From NCBI RefSeq assembly GCF_003672135.1, contig NC_039512.1, positions 9,936,874 to 10,000,873 on the forward strand: a DNA stretch of 64,000 nucleotides. The letters run 5' to 3'. The translations under genes and the position numbers were made by a program. Positions 35,691-47,252 of this stretch are shown one piece after another. Origin of the DNA: Ooceraea biroi (Eukaryota > Arthropoda > Insecta > Hymenoptera > Formicidae). Under the pieces are notes generated by a model. That model was not told where the DNA came from. It saw only the letters and a program-made list of their open reading frames with translations, and searched no databases. Numbering within the stretch: position 1 is the stretch's first letter; each line of letters starts with the position of its first letter.

Positions 35691-38600
35691 ATGGACTTGA
35701 TGCGCTTTGTACCCAATATCCCGCTGAGACCTACCACACAGGTATGACCATCCTCCAGAATGCGATGTAAGATTTAGAACGTCATATAGATTTTAATTTT
35801 ATTCGATAATGTTCGTACAGTGAATGACATTTGCTTACTAATTCACTTATGCAATATTTTATCATGAGTGTGATGTGTTCTCATAAGCGCCTTATCGTAC
35901 ACCTCGTACACCTCGTATTATCGTTTATACATGATGTATATCTGGTCAATCTGTGAAGTGTGCTATGTAAATGATGTAACGTACGATGATTATAATCCAA
36001 TTTTTTATATTCCTCGTATAAACCGAAATAAAAATTATTTGATACGAGTTAGTATGGAATAATTATATCCCAAATGTAATTCCTTAATCAAGAGATAGTG
36101 TCTCGCGCCAAGTCCACGCGCGAAGCGCCGGCATGCTATCTATTAGGAGTGTGATTTAGTTTTGAGGGTTTTGCAACAGATGGCTGTAGTGTCAGTTTGT
36201 TCCAATAGCTGTTTCCGATAACTGTTGTTTCTTACAGTCTTGACATTATCCATGACATTTAGTAGCATTATAGCAATAGATGCAATAACAGTCGTGTTTA
36301 TATCATCGTAAAAATGCAACTTCCGAAAGCTCTTTAGCATTTTCGACATGCGTTGCTTTTGTTTTTTAATCAAAAGAAAACTGCGGCTGACGGTTATAGA
36401 ATTCTTGTGGAAACTTATGGTGATTCTGCCCCATCAATTAAGACCTGTGAATACTGGTTTAGACGCTTTAAAAGTCGTGATACTGATGTGAAGGACAAAG
36501 AACGCTCGGGACAACCAAGAAAGCTTGAAAATGCAGATTTCCAAGCATTATTGCACGAAAATCCAACACGATCCACTTCAGAACTTGCCAGAGCATTAAA
36601 TGTTGATCGTACAACAGTTACGAAACATTTACATGAAATGGGAAAAATTCAGAAAGAAGGGAAATGGGTTCGACATCAATTATCGGAAAGTGCCATTTGA
36701 ACATTTGCATTTCGTTGATCGCCAGGCAAAAAAAGAAGAGTCTTTTGTCTCGGATTGTTACTGGGGATGAAAAGTGCATCTATTTTGATAATCCGAAACG
36801 CAGAAAATCATGGGTGGATCCAGGCGAACCATCAACATCCACTCCGAGACGCAATATTGACGGTTCAAAAGTAATGCTCTGTATTTGGTGGGATAGTGTA
36901 CTATGAGCTGTTAAATCCGCATGAGACTGTCACGGCTGATGGTTATCGACACCAATTGTACAAGTTGAAGCAAGCATTGGACCAAAAACGACCACCAATT
37001 GCGAGTAAAGGACGGAAAGTGATTCTTCTTCGTGACAACGCTCGACCTGACGTTGCGTTATCAGTGAAAGAAACACTATTAGAGCTCGAATGGCAAGTCT
37101 TACCGCACCCCGCGTATTCTCCGGACATTGCTCCATGCGATTATTATTTGTTCCGGTCGATGCAACACGCTTTAGAGGATACGCACTTTGATAATTTGGA
37201 AGAAGTGCGAAAATTCGTCGACGAATGGACCAACTGAAAAGAAGAGTGATTTTATCGTGGTGGAATCGATCTCTTGCCAGAAAGATGGGAAAAAGTTATA
37301 GAAAACGAAGGAAAATTTTTTGATTAAGGTATTCATTCATTATCATATTTAAATACATGCGTTTTTGAGCAAAAAAACCCTCAAAACTAAATCACACCCC
37401 TAATACTTTCTTAATAAAAATAATAACGCTAAATTATTAAAATGAATGCAATGCAATTATATAGCAGGTACCGCGCTTGGAACACATTTGCAAAGTATCT
37501 GTGAAGGAGGACCCACTGAAAAGGGTAATTCCCGGGAAGTCCGCTTGGTCACGACTACGACGTTGGTTCCTCGGGGTGCGGATTGCGTCGCGCAAACATC
37601 CACTCACGCAATGGTGCCTAAAGAGCACTCGGGCGATCGATTACGAGATCCTTCGGCACCTTGATCTATATCCTTACATGATCCATCCTTTTAGTACCTT
37701 CAGGTTGTAATACCGAATCTTCTTTCTTACAAAACGTCATTTAATTAGGATTTTTAGTTTCTATTTCAAACGCAACTCCATTATTTGTTCAGTGTTATAT
37801 AATTTTTATATAAAACATTGTTATACAAAAAGTTATATGACGATTATTTTTCTGTTCTCTTTGATTGTATTTTTGCTCGTTTATTCTTCTTAGCTGAATC
37901 GGAAAGAATAATTCTTCGTTTGAAAAGGATCTCTTTTCACTTTGTGCATTGCATTGCATTGGGGCGAAACTAAACTGCCGAAATGTATTATACAGAATAT
38001 ACTGGGAGTTCGCTATGTTGCTGTTCACCATAGTCGCTCTTCTGGTCACACCGGTTTTTCTCGCGTTTTACTTTGACAAATTCGAGAAATGGTACCTCTA
38101 CAACCTCGCAATTGACGCTGTGTTCATATGTGACATAGTGATCTGGTTTTTCACTGGCTATTATGATTCCCGCACGCAATTGATAGTTATGGATCCGACA
38201 TTCGCCATGAGGTACACGAGAACTACGTACGATTACGAGTAGTCTGTCAACCGTTAATATTGATCTAAAATGAAGAAAATCTTATTTTTTAAAATTATTT
38301 TCTATATCTGGAATTCACACTGGAATTCTAAAAAATATATATTTTTTAATTATATAAATAATTTTGAACACTTTCAAGATTATTGTTTTACGTTAAAATT
38401 ATGTGTTACGAAATTTTCATATTTCTCTTCAGTTTTTTATCTTTAATCGAGAAGATTGCGATTTCTTACACCGTAACTATTATTACAGCAAATATCTTCG
38501 AGGATTTTTCATCGTGGACATATTACCCGTGTTGCCATTAGAGCTATTCATCGTGCTTTTTGAATCATTGTGGTATTTAGCGTCGCTGAACTTGTTGAAG

Positions 38601-40820
38601 ATATTGCGAATGCGAACCACCATCATTTATTTAAGCCGACTCTATCACGTTAGAATTCATATTTGATTATCCACTGCGATTAGATCGATCTCGCACTCTT
38701 GTTACAGATAGAAAATTAAAATTCCAGGTATACCAAATCAACTTTCATCTGTATAAAATAATGGAGATAGGCATTATCGTTATCATGTGCGTACACTGGA
38801 CCGCTTGTTTAGAGTATTATCTGCCGTTAATGGTGGCCAAGATAGCCGGGCAAGATGATGCGTTAGTAATCGAAAAAGTTTACATCGGTTAATCTTTGCT
38901 TATATATACTTAACTCTTATTTTATCAAATCAAGAATAAATTAAATGTGTGACTTATCGATTTGGACACGACAAAGAATGAGAAATTTGCAGATCGTGGA
39001 TTCAATCGCCTTATATGGCGAAAAGGAAAACAAGACGCGCAATATACATATCGTGCGTAAATAGGGCAATCATCTCGTTGACCGGATCTAAGCATTATTT
39101 GAACATGCTTGCACCAGAAGATATCGCGTATAATTTAATTCTTACGATCTTTGGATTTCTTGGATTTGTTTATCTGTTGGGTATGTGCGTACGTTACACT
39201 CTTAGCTATAATAAATTACACAAGTATATTAATATATAATTATTATATTTTTAATTATAAAAATATATACATATAAAAAAGGATTCATATATGTATATAT
39301 TTATCAAATATTAAATAGACATCAATTGATGTAATCTTCTTTTATCCTCGGATTGTGTAGCGCGATTCTCACAGTTAACGACGACATTTCACTCTACTAG
39401 CAAGAGGCATATGAAATTAATTCAGCAGCTGTACACGAGGTATAAGGAACTATCGCAACCCTTGCAACGACAACTGACAGCTTATTATCAGTATCGCAAC
39501 AAGAAAGGATTCGAAACTGATAAGCTGATTATCAATCACGTATCGCCTTACTTGCGAGAAGTATATGCAAAAAACTATTTTTAATATAATATCATATTGT
39601 AATTATATTATAATTATCATTCATATTTATGTTATTATATTTTTTTATTATTATATTAAAAATATTAACATATACACGCATAGGGTATCCCAGGAAGAAA
39701 GTCAACGTTCTGGAAGATATCGGTTATTTTAAGCAAAAATATTCACATGGAAAAGGAAAAAAGAAAAAATGCATTGATGTTGACGAGATTAAGATTTTTA
39801 AAAACTTGTTATAAACTGTAAAAAATGTGTCGCTTGAATAATAAAAGAAACAGTATATCTCTTTCTTATCAATAAATTTACATTCAAACAGCTCTATCTT
39901 GGAAACTGTTTAGAATAAAATACACGTTCGTATGAATATTTTTGCTTAAAATAACCGATACCAACACCTCAATATTGATCTTCCTTCCTGAGATATTCTT
40001 TCTCTCTCTCTCTCTCTCTCTCTGTGCGTGTGTTAATTTCTGCGTATCTAAAAAGATAAAAAAACATCGAGAAAAGATCTCAAAAACGATTTTTACGATT
40101 TTGTTTCAAGAAATGATTATCTATCATTCTAGAAGCTCCTCCTGCATAAGTATCAGCGGCTGGTGAAGAATGTAGAACTGTTCAAACACTTGCCTGAGGT
40201 GGTGCTGACGCAGTTAATCGGCACCGTGCGTTCCGAGATCTTCATGACAAATGATGTATTGATCACTGCCGGTACGAACGGCGACGCCTTATATTTTATC
40301 GCTTCTGGCACTGTGGCAGTCTACAATATTATGGGGAGGGAGGTAAGGAATCATGATGGAATATCTATGTGTCTCGAGATCATTTCCAGAATACTCAGAA
40401 GTCATCACCAGCTAATCGACATGAAAATTCGAATGAGAAATTTGTTACACTTGTGATCACAATTTAAATCGAGAAAAAATGAAAATTTAACTCATACTTT
40501 AAAAAGTTTTGTTATTCGAGCAGATGTGCCACTTGGAGGACGGCGCGTACTTCGGCGAGTTGAGTCTGGTGTTAGAAGATGAGCCGAGGCTCGTCAAGAT
40601 TGTCGCTGTGGAGAATAGTGAAGTCTATATTTTATCGCGTGTCGATTTTAATCGTGTCCTCGTCCCGTATCCCGATCTTCTGAATTATTTACAAGAAGTC
40701 ACTCTTGTGAATTTGGAGCAAACGCCGGGGCTCGAGAAAATCTGCGAAGATCGGGATTCGCTGTTGTCGGTGTCCGGGGGCGTCAACATCAGCGGCATAA
40801 AGGCCAAGAGGAAGGATTGA
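35691..40820 (+). CDS. HCN/CNG-like cyclic-nucleotide-domain channel with atypical pore
   Basis: Exons 35691-35741, 37468-37703, 37996-38211, 38489-38648, 38728-38861, 38993-39180, 39361-39560, 40133-40342 and 40524-40820 join in phase to 563 residues. The first exon may instead begin at acceptor 35622, with the start farther upstream. An N-terminal HCN-like block (RVIPGKSAWSRLR, then HPFSTFRIYWE) precedes S1 (AMLLFTIVALLVTPVFLAFYF), S2-S3 (NLAIDAVFICDIVIWFFTGYY; FFIVDILPVLPLE), a weakly charged S4 (LLKILRMRTTIIYLSRLY), S5 (VHWTACLEYYLP), pore and S6. A C-linker (YKELSQPLQRQLTAYYQYR) leads to a cyclic-nucleotide-binding fold with Y-F-G-E-L-S-L. The pore helix is followed by SLTGSKHY where HCN channels have CIGYG. 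The membrane location is secure; ion selectivity is unknown. Confidence 0.85.
36143..37403 (+). mobile_element. mariner-type element, degenerate transposase
   Basis: A 1,261-bp insertion in the first intron of the channel gene has TA on both sides (36141-36142 and 37404-37405). Its ~28-bp inverted termini start TTAGGAGTGTGATTTAGTTT, with one mismatch. Coding fragments at about 36353-36700, 36752-36906 and 36896-37237 give the helix-turn-helix part (CEYWFRRFKSRD; RTTVTKHLHEMG) and the catalytic part: first Asp in TGDEK, second in L-L-R-D-N-A-R-P-D, third in the SPDIAPCDYYLF box. The frame breaks near 36690 and 36900, so the copy is dead. Confidence 0.92.
39999..40023. repeat. (TC)n microsatellite
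   Basis: About 12 TC dinucleotides within an intron of the channel gene. Confidence 0.95.
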
Positions 40821-41556
40821 ATTGGCGTATAAGGTAAGGTAGGACATGAATGGAATTGAAATGTTGAGATGATAAGAAGTGAACAAAGAAGCTTGGCAAT
40901 CGCGAAAGTAGACTTTAATAAAGTAAAGATATTTGAATCTATCAATTTTAATTGAATTCAATCATCACAGATAAATTTTTCTTGGCATTATCGATAAATT
41001 GATAGTTTCACAAAGAAATGATTTTAATCAGATCACTTTACATATATAACGTTTTACGCGTTTTCTATTCGTGTTTTACTTCAGTTACTTTATTTATATC
41101 TCAACATATAACAATAACATATTCTTATGCTATGCAGTTTAAAGACTCATTATACATATGTGCGTTTCAGTTACTTATTTAATAATCGGACCAGTCTGTC
41201 CAACAAGATTATCAAACTATTAACTTGCTACTGTAACAAAGCAACAATTAACAATGATTTTCATTTTGATATAAAGATCTCGTCATTTGTTTTTATAGCT
41301 TATTCAATAAATTCGATTCATAAAATTTATTCATTCAATCTAAATCAAAATCAATCAACTTTGTTCTAATTATCGAATTCGACTTATCAAATTCATTCAT
41401 CGATTCGAATCGTCAAACGTGACTTAATCAATAATTCTTATCTTGTGGAATCAGAAGTGGCGAGTCCTGCGTTGTTGCGGATACTTATAGGACTGCTGGT
41501 ACACAGTCATAAGCCGCCAATGTTCGGGATAATCAGTATCTCGGTAACCATCTATA
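40821..41556. other. 3' UTR of channel gene and AT-rich spacer
   Basis: AT-rich sequence without convincing coding frames. Confidence 0.5.
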
Positions 41557-41840
41557 ATGCTGAACGGCGGTGCCAAAGTGTCGATGCAGAATGTTCGCCT
41601 GGCGAATGGAGTTCTCGGTCGCGGCACCGTCATCCTCGTCGGTGAGTGTTCGTTCCTGCACGGCTCTTCGTCGTCACCCGTTCGACTTCTGTGCTCAAGA
41701 CCCAACGCAACACCCACTGCGGATCTGATCAGTCGCGGATCTTTTTTCCCCTTTCGCTCGAGTGTCGCTTTCGATTCGCTGCCACCGCAGGCAGCGCATC
41801 TGCGCTCGGTGACGCGCGGCACGGATACCGATCTCGATAA
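41557..41840 (+). CDS. Candidate two-exon small ORF (44 residues)
   Basis: An ATG preceded by an in-frame TAA opens MLNGGAKVSMQNVRLANGVL and runs to a strong donor G/GTGAGT at 41641. A good acceptor GCCACCGCAG ends at 41790, and the second exon 41791-41840 continues in phase to TAA. The 149-bp intron is GC-moderate. The product would be a basic 44-residue peptide. I do not recognise it. An overlapping 123-codon frame occurs on the minus strand, and the ORF may be chance. The splice pair is the main reason to list it. Confidence 0.25.
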
Positions 41841-42021
41841 TTTCCCACTTTGTGATAATCCGCCTCGAAGTTCTGCAATCGATTTTATTAATTGTTAGCA
41901 TTATTATTATCAAATGTCATTTAATTATTATTCTGCGATTGCAAATGATATTAATAACAATAATAATAAATATAAAAATAATGTTATTTAAATATTGTTA
42001 TTTTATTTTGTAAAAATATTG

Positions 42022-43039
42022 TTATTTTATACCGTCGCGGAGGCAATCGCAGCAACACGGATTTCTCCTGGAATCTTCCTCTCGTCGCGCGCAAGTGCAC
42101 TTATTTTCTTCGGTATTCCGGATTGCTAAGAGTTCATGATTCTTCGGTACCGGCGTGTGCTCGATCATAGCGAAAATCGCCGGTGCCGAACCACCTTCGG
42201 AGCCATCAATGTGCGTAGATCTTCGCGGCTCGTACACCGGGTCAACTGGCGTCTCCCAACAAATTGCGAGATCCATCCGGGTCTTTGGATCTTTGCAACC
42301 GAGTACGGGCGCAAAAAAAGGAGTCTCTGTCCTTTTCACATTTACTCGATTTTGACGCATTCGCTCGCAGCTTGCCGAACAGACACGGTATCCTTTCTTG
42401 AATACAGAGTCATCCACCCGGTCCGGAAGCGGCTGGTGTTGTAAGTTTTCCGCATGTAATTTCTTTGCCAAAGCGAATTTGTCGTAACAAGTAGCGATTT
42501 CTAAAACAAAATCACAAATTTTTACATTTATCTGTTAGGGTAATCCTAGTTTGATAGCGTATTAAAATAAAATATACATATATACAGCGAGTACTTTCCA
42601 GAAAATTGTATATTAAAGAGAATAATTTCCGAAATTAAAATCGATATGAATAAAATTTCAGGAAAATCTGCTGTCTCATTTTTGTTGCAAAAATAACACC
42701 TCTATTTGAAAAGAAAAAGCTCAAAAGGCTATTTCCGCATGATTGTTAACAATTCTTGTGAAATCATCGACAATCCTTTTTGTATATTTGCATTTTTCCT
42801 TTTATGGCTTCAAAACGTAAAAAAGCAAAGGAATTAAAAAAGACAATCTTTGCATCACCGATCTGCCTTTCTACTTCAGAAGTCCTCCGAAACTTGGGAC
42901 ATCCAGGAGCGTGTTTCCTTGTGGAGGACATCTTTGGCTTCTTCAAGATTGGCTTAGATCGGCAACATCCGACTGGTTCATTGCCCTTTCGGGTGATCGA
43001 TTTATCCGGACAGTTAGTGCAACATTCGCACAATTCCAT
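42022..43039 (-). CDS. Unknown cysteine-rich protein, two exons
   Basis: Exon 1 (43039-42859) begins MELCECCTNCPDK and joins through donor G/GTGATG to exon 2 (42500-42022, acceptor TTTTAG) in phase, giving 219 residues. The join reads VERQIEIATCYDKFALAKKL without a break, which supports it. Cys clusters occur at the N-terminus (C-E-C-C-T-N-C, G-C-C) and at the C-terminus (CTC, then CCCDCLRDGIK), with scattered single Cys between (CSASC, LGCKD, AICWE). There is no signal peptide or membrane segment, so it is likely intracellular and may bind metal. The frame is open upstream of the chosen Met for about 55 codons, so a longer N-terminus or a further exon is possible. I recognise no family. Confidence 0.6.
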
Positions 43040-45838
43040 GTTCCAACCAAGTGACCCTCTTTTCTGTCTTGTTATCAACAACTTGCATGACAGAAGCGTG
43101 ATTAATAATAAACGATCAATAGAGATGGCGACGAGCTGCGCGCACGAGGAAAGCTCAAAGAGATGCTCAAATAAAAATCACTGCCACTTACTATTCTACT
43201 TTTTCGGGTGTTATTTGGAAAATACCTGAACGCCACTATCGGAATGTCCTAATATCAGGAACCTTGTTCCCACTCCTGACGTTAGTTTCCTTGGCGACAT
43301 GATAATTCGATAGTAAGCGTGCTATATAATTTATTGCATCGAATCCTTGTGCCTATACTGACCTATATTGACTAATATTGGATATATTAGTAATGATTAA
43401 TAATTAAGCAGACCGTTTTTTATACGTATAGTTGTTTTTAAATCAATTGCCACAATAATTTACCCAGCTTTTCGAATTCTTAAACAATATGACCTTCTCA
43501 AAAGGATGTATACTGTCGAATCAACACTTGAAAACTTACGAAAAGTGATCTAAATTTAATTTCGAAATTGCAAGACTAAATATATGCATAATAATTCTAA
43601 GGTTTTGATTGTGCACAGATGGATCCAGTGAATCCCCAAATGCACAGAAACTCTGACTCAGATGAATATGTCATCTAATTTGTTGTAACTCTTCCGATTT
43701 GCAATGAAGCATCCATTTACTACATTCATTTTCTATTATCTGTTCTATGTTCGTTTGTTTTCCAGACTTAAGAAAGTGGGTTGCGGAAACTACCAATGCA
43801 CATAATATGCTCCTTACATTATCTTACATCTTTCTTTGATTGTCTCATGTCACTTCGTAAACGGATGATAAATGACATAATTGAAACATTCTGCGAAAGA
43901 GGAATGAAGAATTTCTGAAGTCTCTGAGAACACAACGAAGATTACGGGAGGAAGAAAATAGCGATGACTTCGGGAATTTTATCGGCATTAAGATCCGTAC
44001 GTACATCGAGATCGCCTTCCTGGTAGCGTTCTGGCTCACGTGCACGCATAAACGTCATGTAAACGTAAAACGCGGAAAGTCAAAAAGTTGGGGAACACCG
44101 ATGACTCAAAAATTACGAGTTTCTAGGTCCAAGACAGAGATGCGTGTGTAAATATATTCGTAGATCGAATACAAAGATGTGAGTGTAAAATCATCATTAA
44201 AACCTCGTGAATATTGGAAGTATTATTATCACGCAACGTGAGTTTGCAAAAAAAGGAGAACGGAAAGTAGTTGCTGTTATCACGCTGCCACTGATCATGG
44301 TAATTAAAATGAGGCATGAAAATATAGGCTCAGCATAGAGCCAACGCATTCATATATTTAGCAGTGAATATGCGAGCACTCTTCTGGATCATTGCCATTC
44401 TCCCTTCCATTGCGATTCCGCTTCGCGGGAAGACCTTGAACGCGTCGAGCCAGGCTAAACCTCGAGTGAAACACGTGGTCTAAGCACGCGACAGTCGCGA
44501 AGTCATACTCGTGCAATTCCTCTCACTTCCTCTCTGTTTGTTCATGTTACAAACAAAGCAGGCTCGGAACATAGTAATCGAAGTGCGAAGTGTGAATGCG
44601 CGTGCGAGATTTTTCACCGGAACTCTGCCCGAGTGCTTTCAACGGCAGAGAATTCGCAGATTGGGTGCAATTGAATCTGCGCACTCTGCGCGTTCTGTAA
44701 TAAAATATTACTTAATTTCGTTAAGTAAAACAAAGAACACATCATGATTGTACCAACCATAATTATTGGCGAAAGAGCCTCTACCTGGCTGTCTGATCAA
44801 TACCGCAAATCGCAGTCGCAAAAGATTTTAAAAGAAGATATAATGGAGTAATTGTAGGATTTAAACGGCTCGTCAAAGAGCACAAGTTTCTCTAATTGCA
44901 CTAATGATGCCCTGTGCGTTTTCGCGACGCAACGCGACACAACAGCTGGGGGAAACCATGCGGCTGCCGTTCCCGGTATAACGCGAACGTGAACGGAACG
45001 GAAGACAGATGAATCAGTCGCGCTGCGCTGCTTCAAGATCAGTCGTAGACCGCAGAGCGTCACGCGTGCTACTGCTTTCCGCATCGGACGGTCCGTTCTG
45101 AATAGCTCGTCTATTCTGAAGGGATAAAGAGTGTGCCTTAAAATATCTGGTGCCTTAATTCACAGCGAAGTGACAAAAAATATACAAGTCGGAAGTAAAC
45201 TTGATTACGCGCAAAACGGTGAGTGAGTGAAATTTTACGCTTTATAGGATAATAGGAGTTTTGTTTGAGAAACGGATAAAATTGTAGAAAACAATGAATT
45301 CTCATCACGCGATGCAGTTACAAAGTTAATTATGAGGAGTATAAGATAGATTAAATGTAAGATGAACGCATTATATATGCATAAAACTATAAAAGAGAGA
45401 CAAAAAGATAAAGAATTTGGAAAATTTCAAAATATATATGATAATTAAATATTTTAATAGCAAATCAAGTTAAATATCTTAGTCTGTTATATAAATTATA
45501 GTATAAAAGTATAAATATATTTTGCGTCAGAATATTTATGTCAGAAATATATTTCGAATTTCACTAAAAGATGCAAACATAAAATTTGCACGAGTTTCGG
45601 TCAAGATGATATAGTAGTGTGACATAATAGCAAGTGTCCCCAAATCGATTTCTCGGCCAAATCGAAGTCCACTTACGAACTTGCGAGCAATAAGACATTT
45701 GCGAATGTGAAGTCTCCTGGATAAAACGACGAGTAAAATGAAAAACGAGGGAATTATTAAAATATAAAAAGAGATACGCTGTTCTGCAGGTGATTCTTCA
45801 GTTGGTGCTTCGAAAGTTGATAATCCAGTTTCGGCAAA
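43040..45838. other. Intergenic DNA and Ninjurin 5' UTR/intron
   Basis: Mostly AT-rich with no credible coding exon. Near 45220 an AACG/GTGAGT donor, and at 45789 a TTCTGCAG acceptor 50 bp before the Ninjurin ATG, suggest a 5' UTR intron of about 570 bp. Confidence 0.5.
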
Positions 45839-46522
45839 ATGAGTACAGTGAAGAAAGCGGACGGTGATGAGATATTGTACTTAGACGAGATCCACGATGA
45901 GGTATCCAGGCCTTTGACGTCCAACGACGTGGAGGCAGTTCCAGCCGTCCATTCCATTCCAGCAATCGGCCTGCGCGCTGGCTTCTCAACGGAAGCCGAC
46001 GAGGACAAATCAGTCTCCAAATCGGAAATCGACGACGGTAACGATGAAAACCTGAATGGACAGCCATTGTCAGCAATCGGTTTCAACAGGTCTCTGGCGG
46101 AGACGGAATCGCACCCAGATTGGCCGAATAACGCGTTCCCGCCTGCACCGTCAACCGTGCAGCTCGCCACACCAGATGTAAACGTCTACCAGCACAAGAA
46201 GACCCTGGCCCAGGGCATGATGGACTTGGCGCTACTGTCTGCCAACGCTAATCAAATGCGCTATGTTCTGCAGACAGATGGTAGGCATCCGTACTTCTAC
46301 CCTTCGCTGGTCATGATCAGCATGAGCCTGTTCCTGCAAATCGCCGTAGGCATTGGTCTAATATGGAATAGTGTCTATAATGTCAAGAAGCATGAGCAGA
46401 TGTGCAAGGCGAACAAAGCTAATAACTGGACCGTAATAGGCATTTTTCTTGTTACGATACTAAATGTCTTTATCTCGTCGTTTGGCGTCGTCGATCAAAT
46501 ACAACCAAGTGTTACGACGTAA
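45839..46522 (+). CDS. Ninjurin family membrane protein
   Basis: A single coding exon of 227 residues. The acidic N-terminal half (about 1-115) is poorly conserved. The Ninjurin domain follows: a cluster KKTLAQGMMDLALLSANANQ then MRYVLQ, a first hydrophobic helix (SLVMISMSLFLQIAVGIGLIW) and a second (WTVIGIFLVTILNVFISSFG), both near the C-terminus. Insect Ninjurins are plasma-membrane proteins linked to adhesion and injury response; vertebrate NINJ1 oligomerises to rupture membranes. The amphipathic segment before the first helix, needed for that in NINJ1, is the best-conserved part here. An upstream acceptor at 45789 suggests a spliced leader exon. No frame faults. Confidence 0.93.
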   Translation: MSTVKKADGDEILYLDEIHDEVSRPLTSNDVEAVPAVHSIPAIGLRAGFSTEADEDKSVSKSEIDDGNDENLNGQPLSAIGFNRSLAETESHPDWPNNAFPPAPSTVQLATPDVNVYQHKKTLAQGMMDLALLSANANQMRYVLQTDGRHPYFYPSLVMISMSLFLQIAVGIGLIWNSVYNVKKHEQMCKANKANNWTVIGIFLVTILNVFISSFGVVDQIQPSVTT

Positions 46523-47252
46523 TAGATCGTTACTCTTTGTTGCTACTATCTCTTTCTTTGTTTCCGCCTCGACATTCTCTCGATAATACGCAAGGCCTAT
46601 GCAATCGCAAATCGTGTTTTTAGTTACATGCAATATTAAATACGCGTGAAATGTTTTTGTTATTTTTTATTATATACTAGTGCTAATTTAATCATCAATT
46701 TAATAATTAAATTTAATAATTAAACATTGAGAGAGTTTTGAGGCTTCTGACGAACTCTTGTGCGGCCAAATTACATTACGGAAATCAGAAGCGAAAAATT
46801 ATATAAATCATTTATCTTAAAAGTTTTCTTGTATTTATCAAACACAACTAAGATATTTTAAATTCTGACATTAAGTAATTTATTTTGTATATTCGCAATG
46901 CTTATATTATTGTAAATTACATTCATTCTTTCGTTCATTTCTTTAAGTAACTTAGATACGTAAATTAATTTAGACATGTATTCTCTAAGTATTATTTTTT
47001 TAATTTTGAAAGATAATATAGATGATAAATTTTTTATCGTGTAATAATGATTGTACGTATTATATTTTCTTAGATAAAATTTTTTAAATCAATTTTATAT
47101 GTATTAGGCGCGCAAATTAATTCGGCGCTTTTTCGAAGAAATTCAGCATTTATTTAAAATTTAAAGCGGAGTTAGGTTTTATTAAACTAAAAGCACTGAA
47201 TTGATTTGAGCACCTAATAAAATGAATGTTGCATACATGAAAGAAGGACCCA
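46523..47252. other. Ninjurin 3' UTR and spacer
   Basis: AT-rich sequence between a plus-strand and a minus-strand gene end. No coding frame. A short AAATTAATTCGGCGC-like stretch at 47110 has an imperfect inverted copy near 47210 (GAATTGATTTGAGCACC). Confidence 0.5.
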
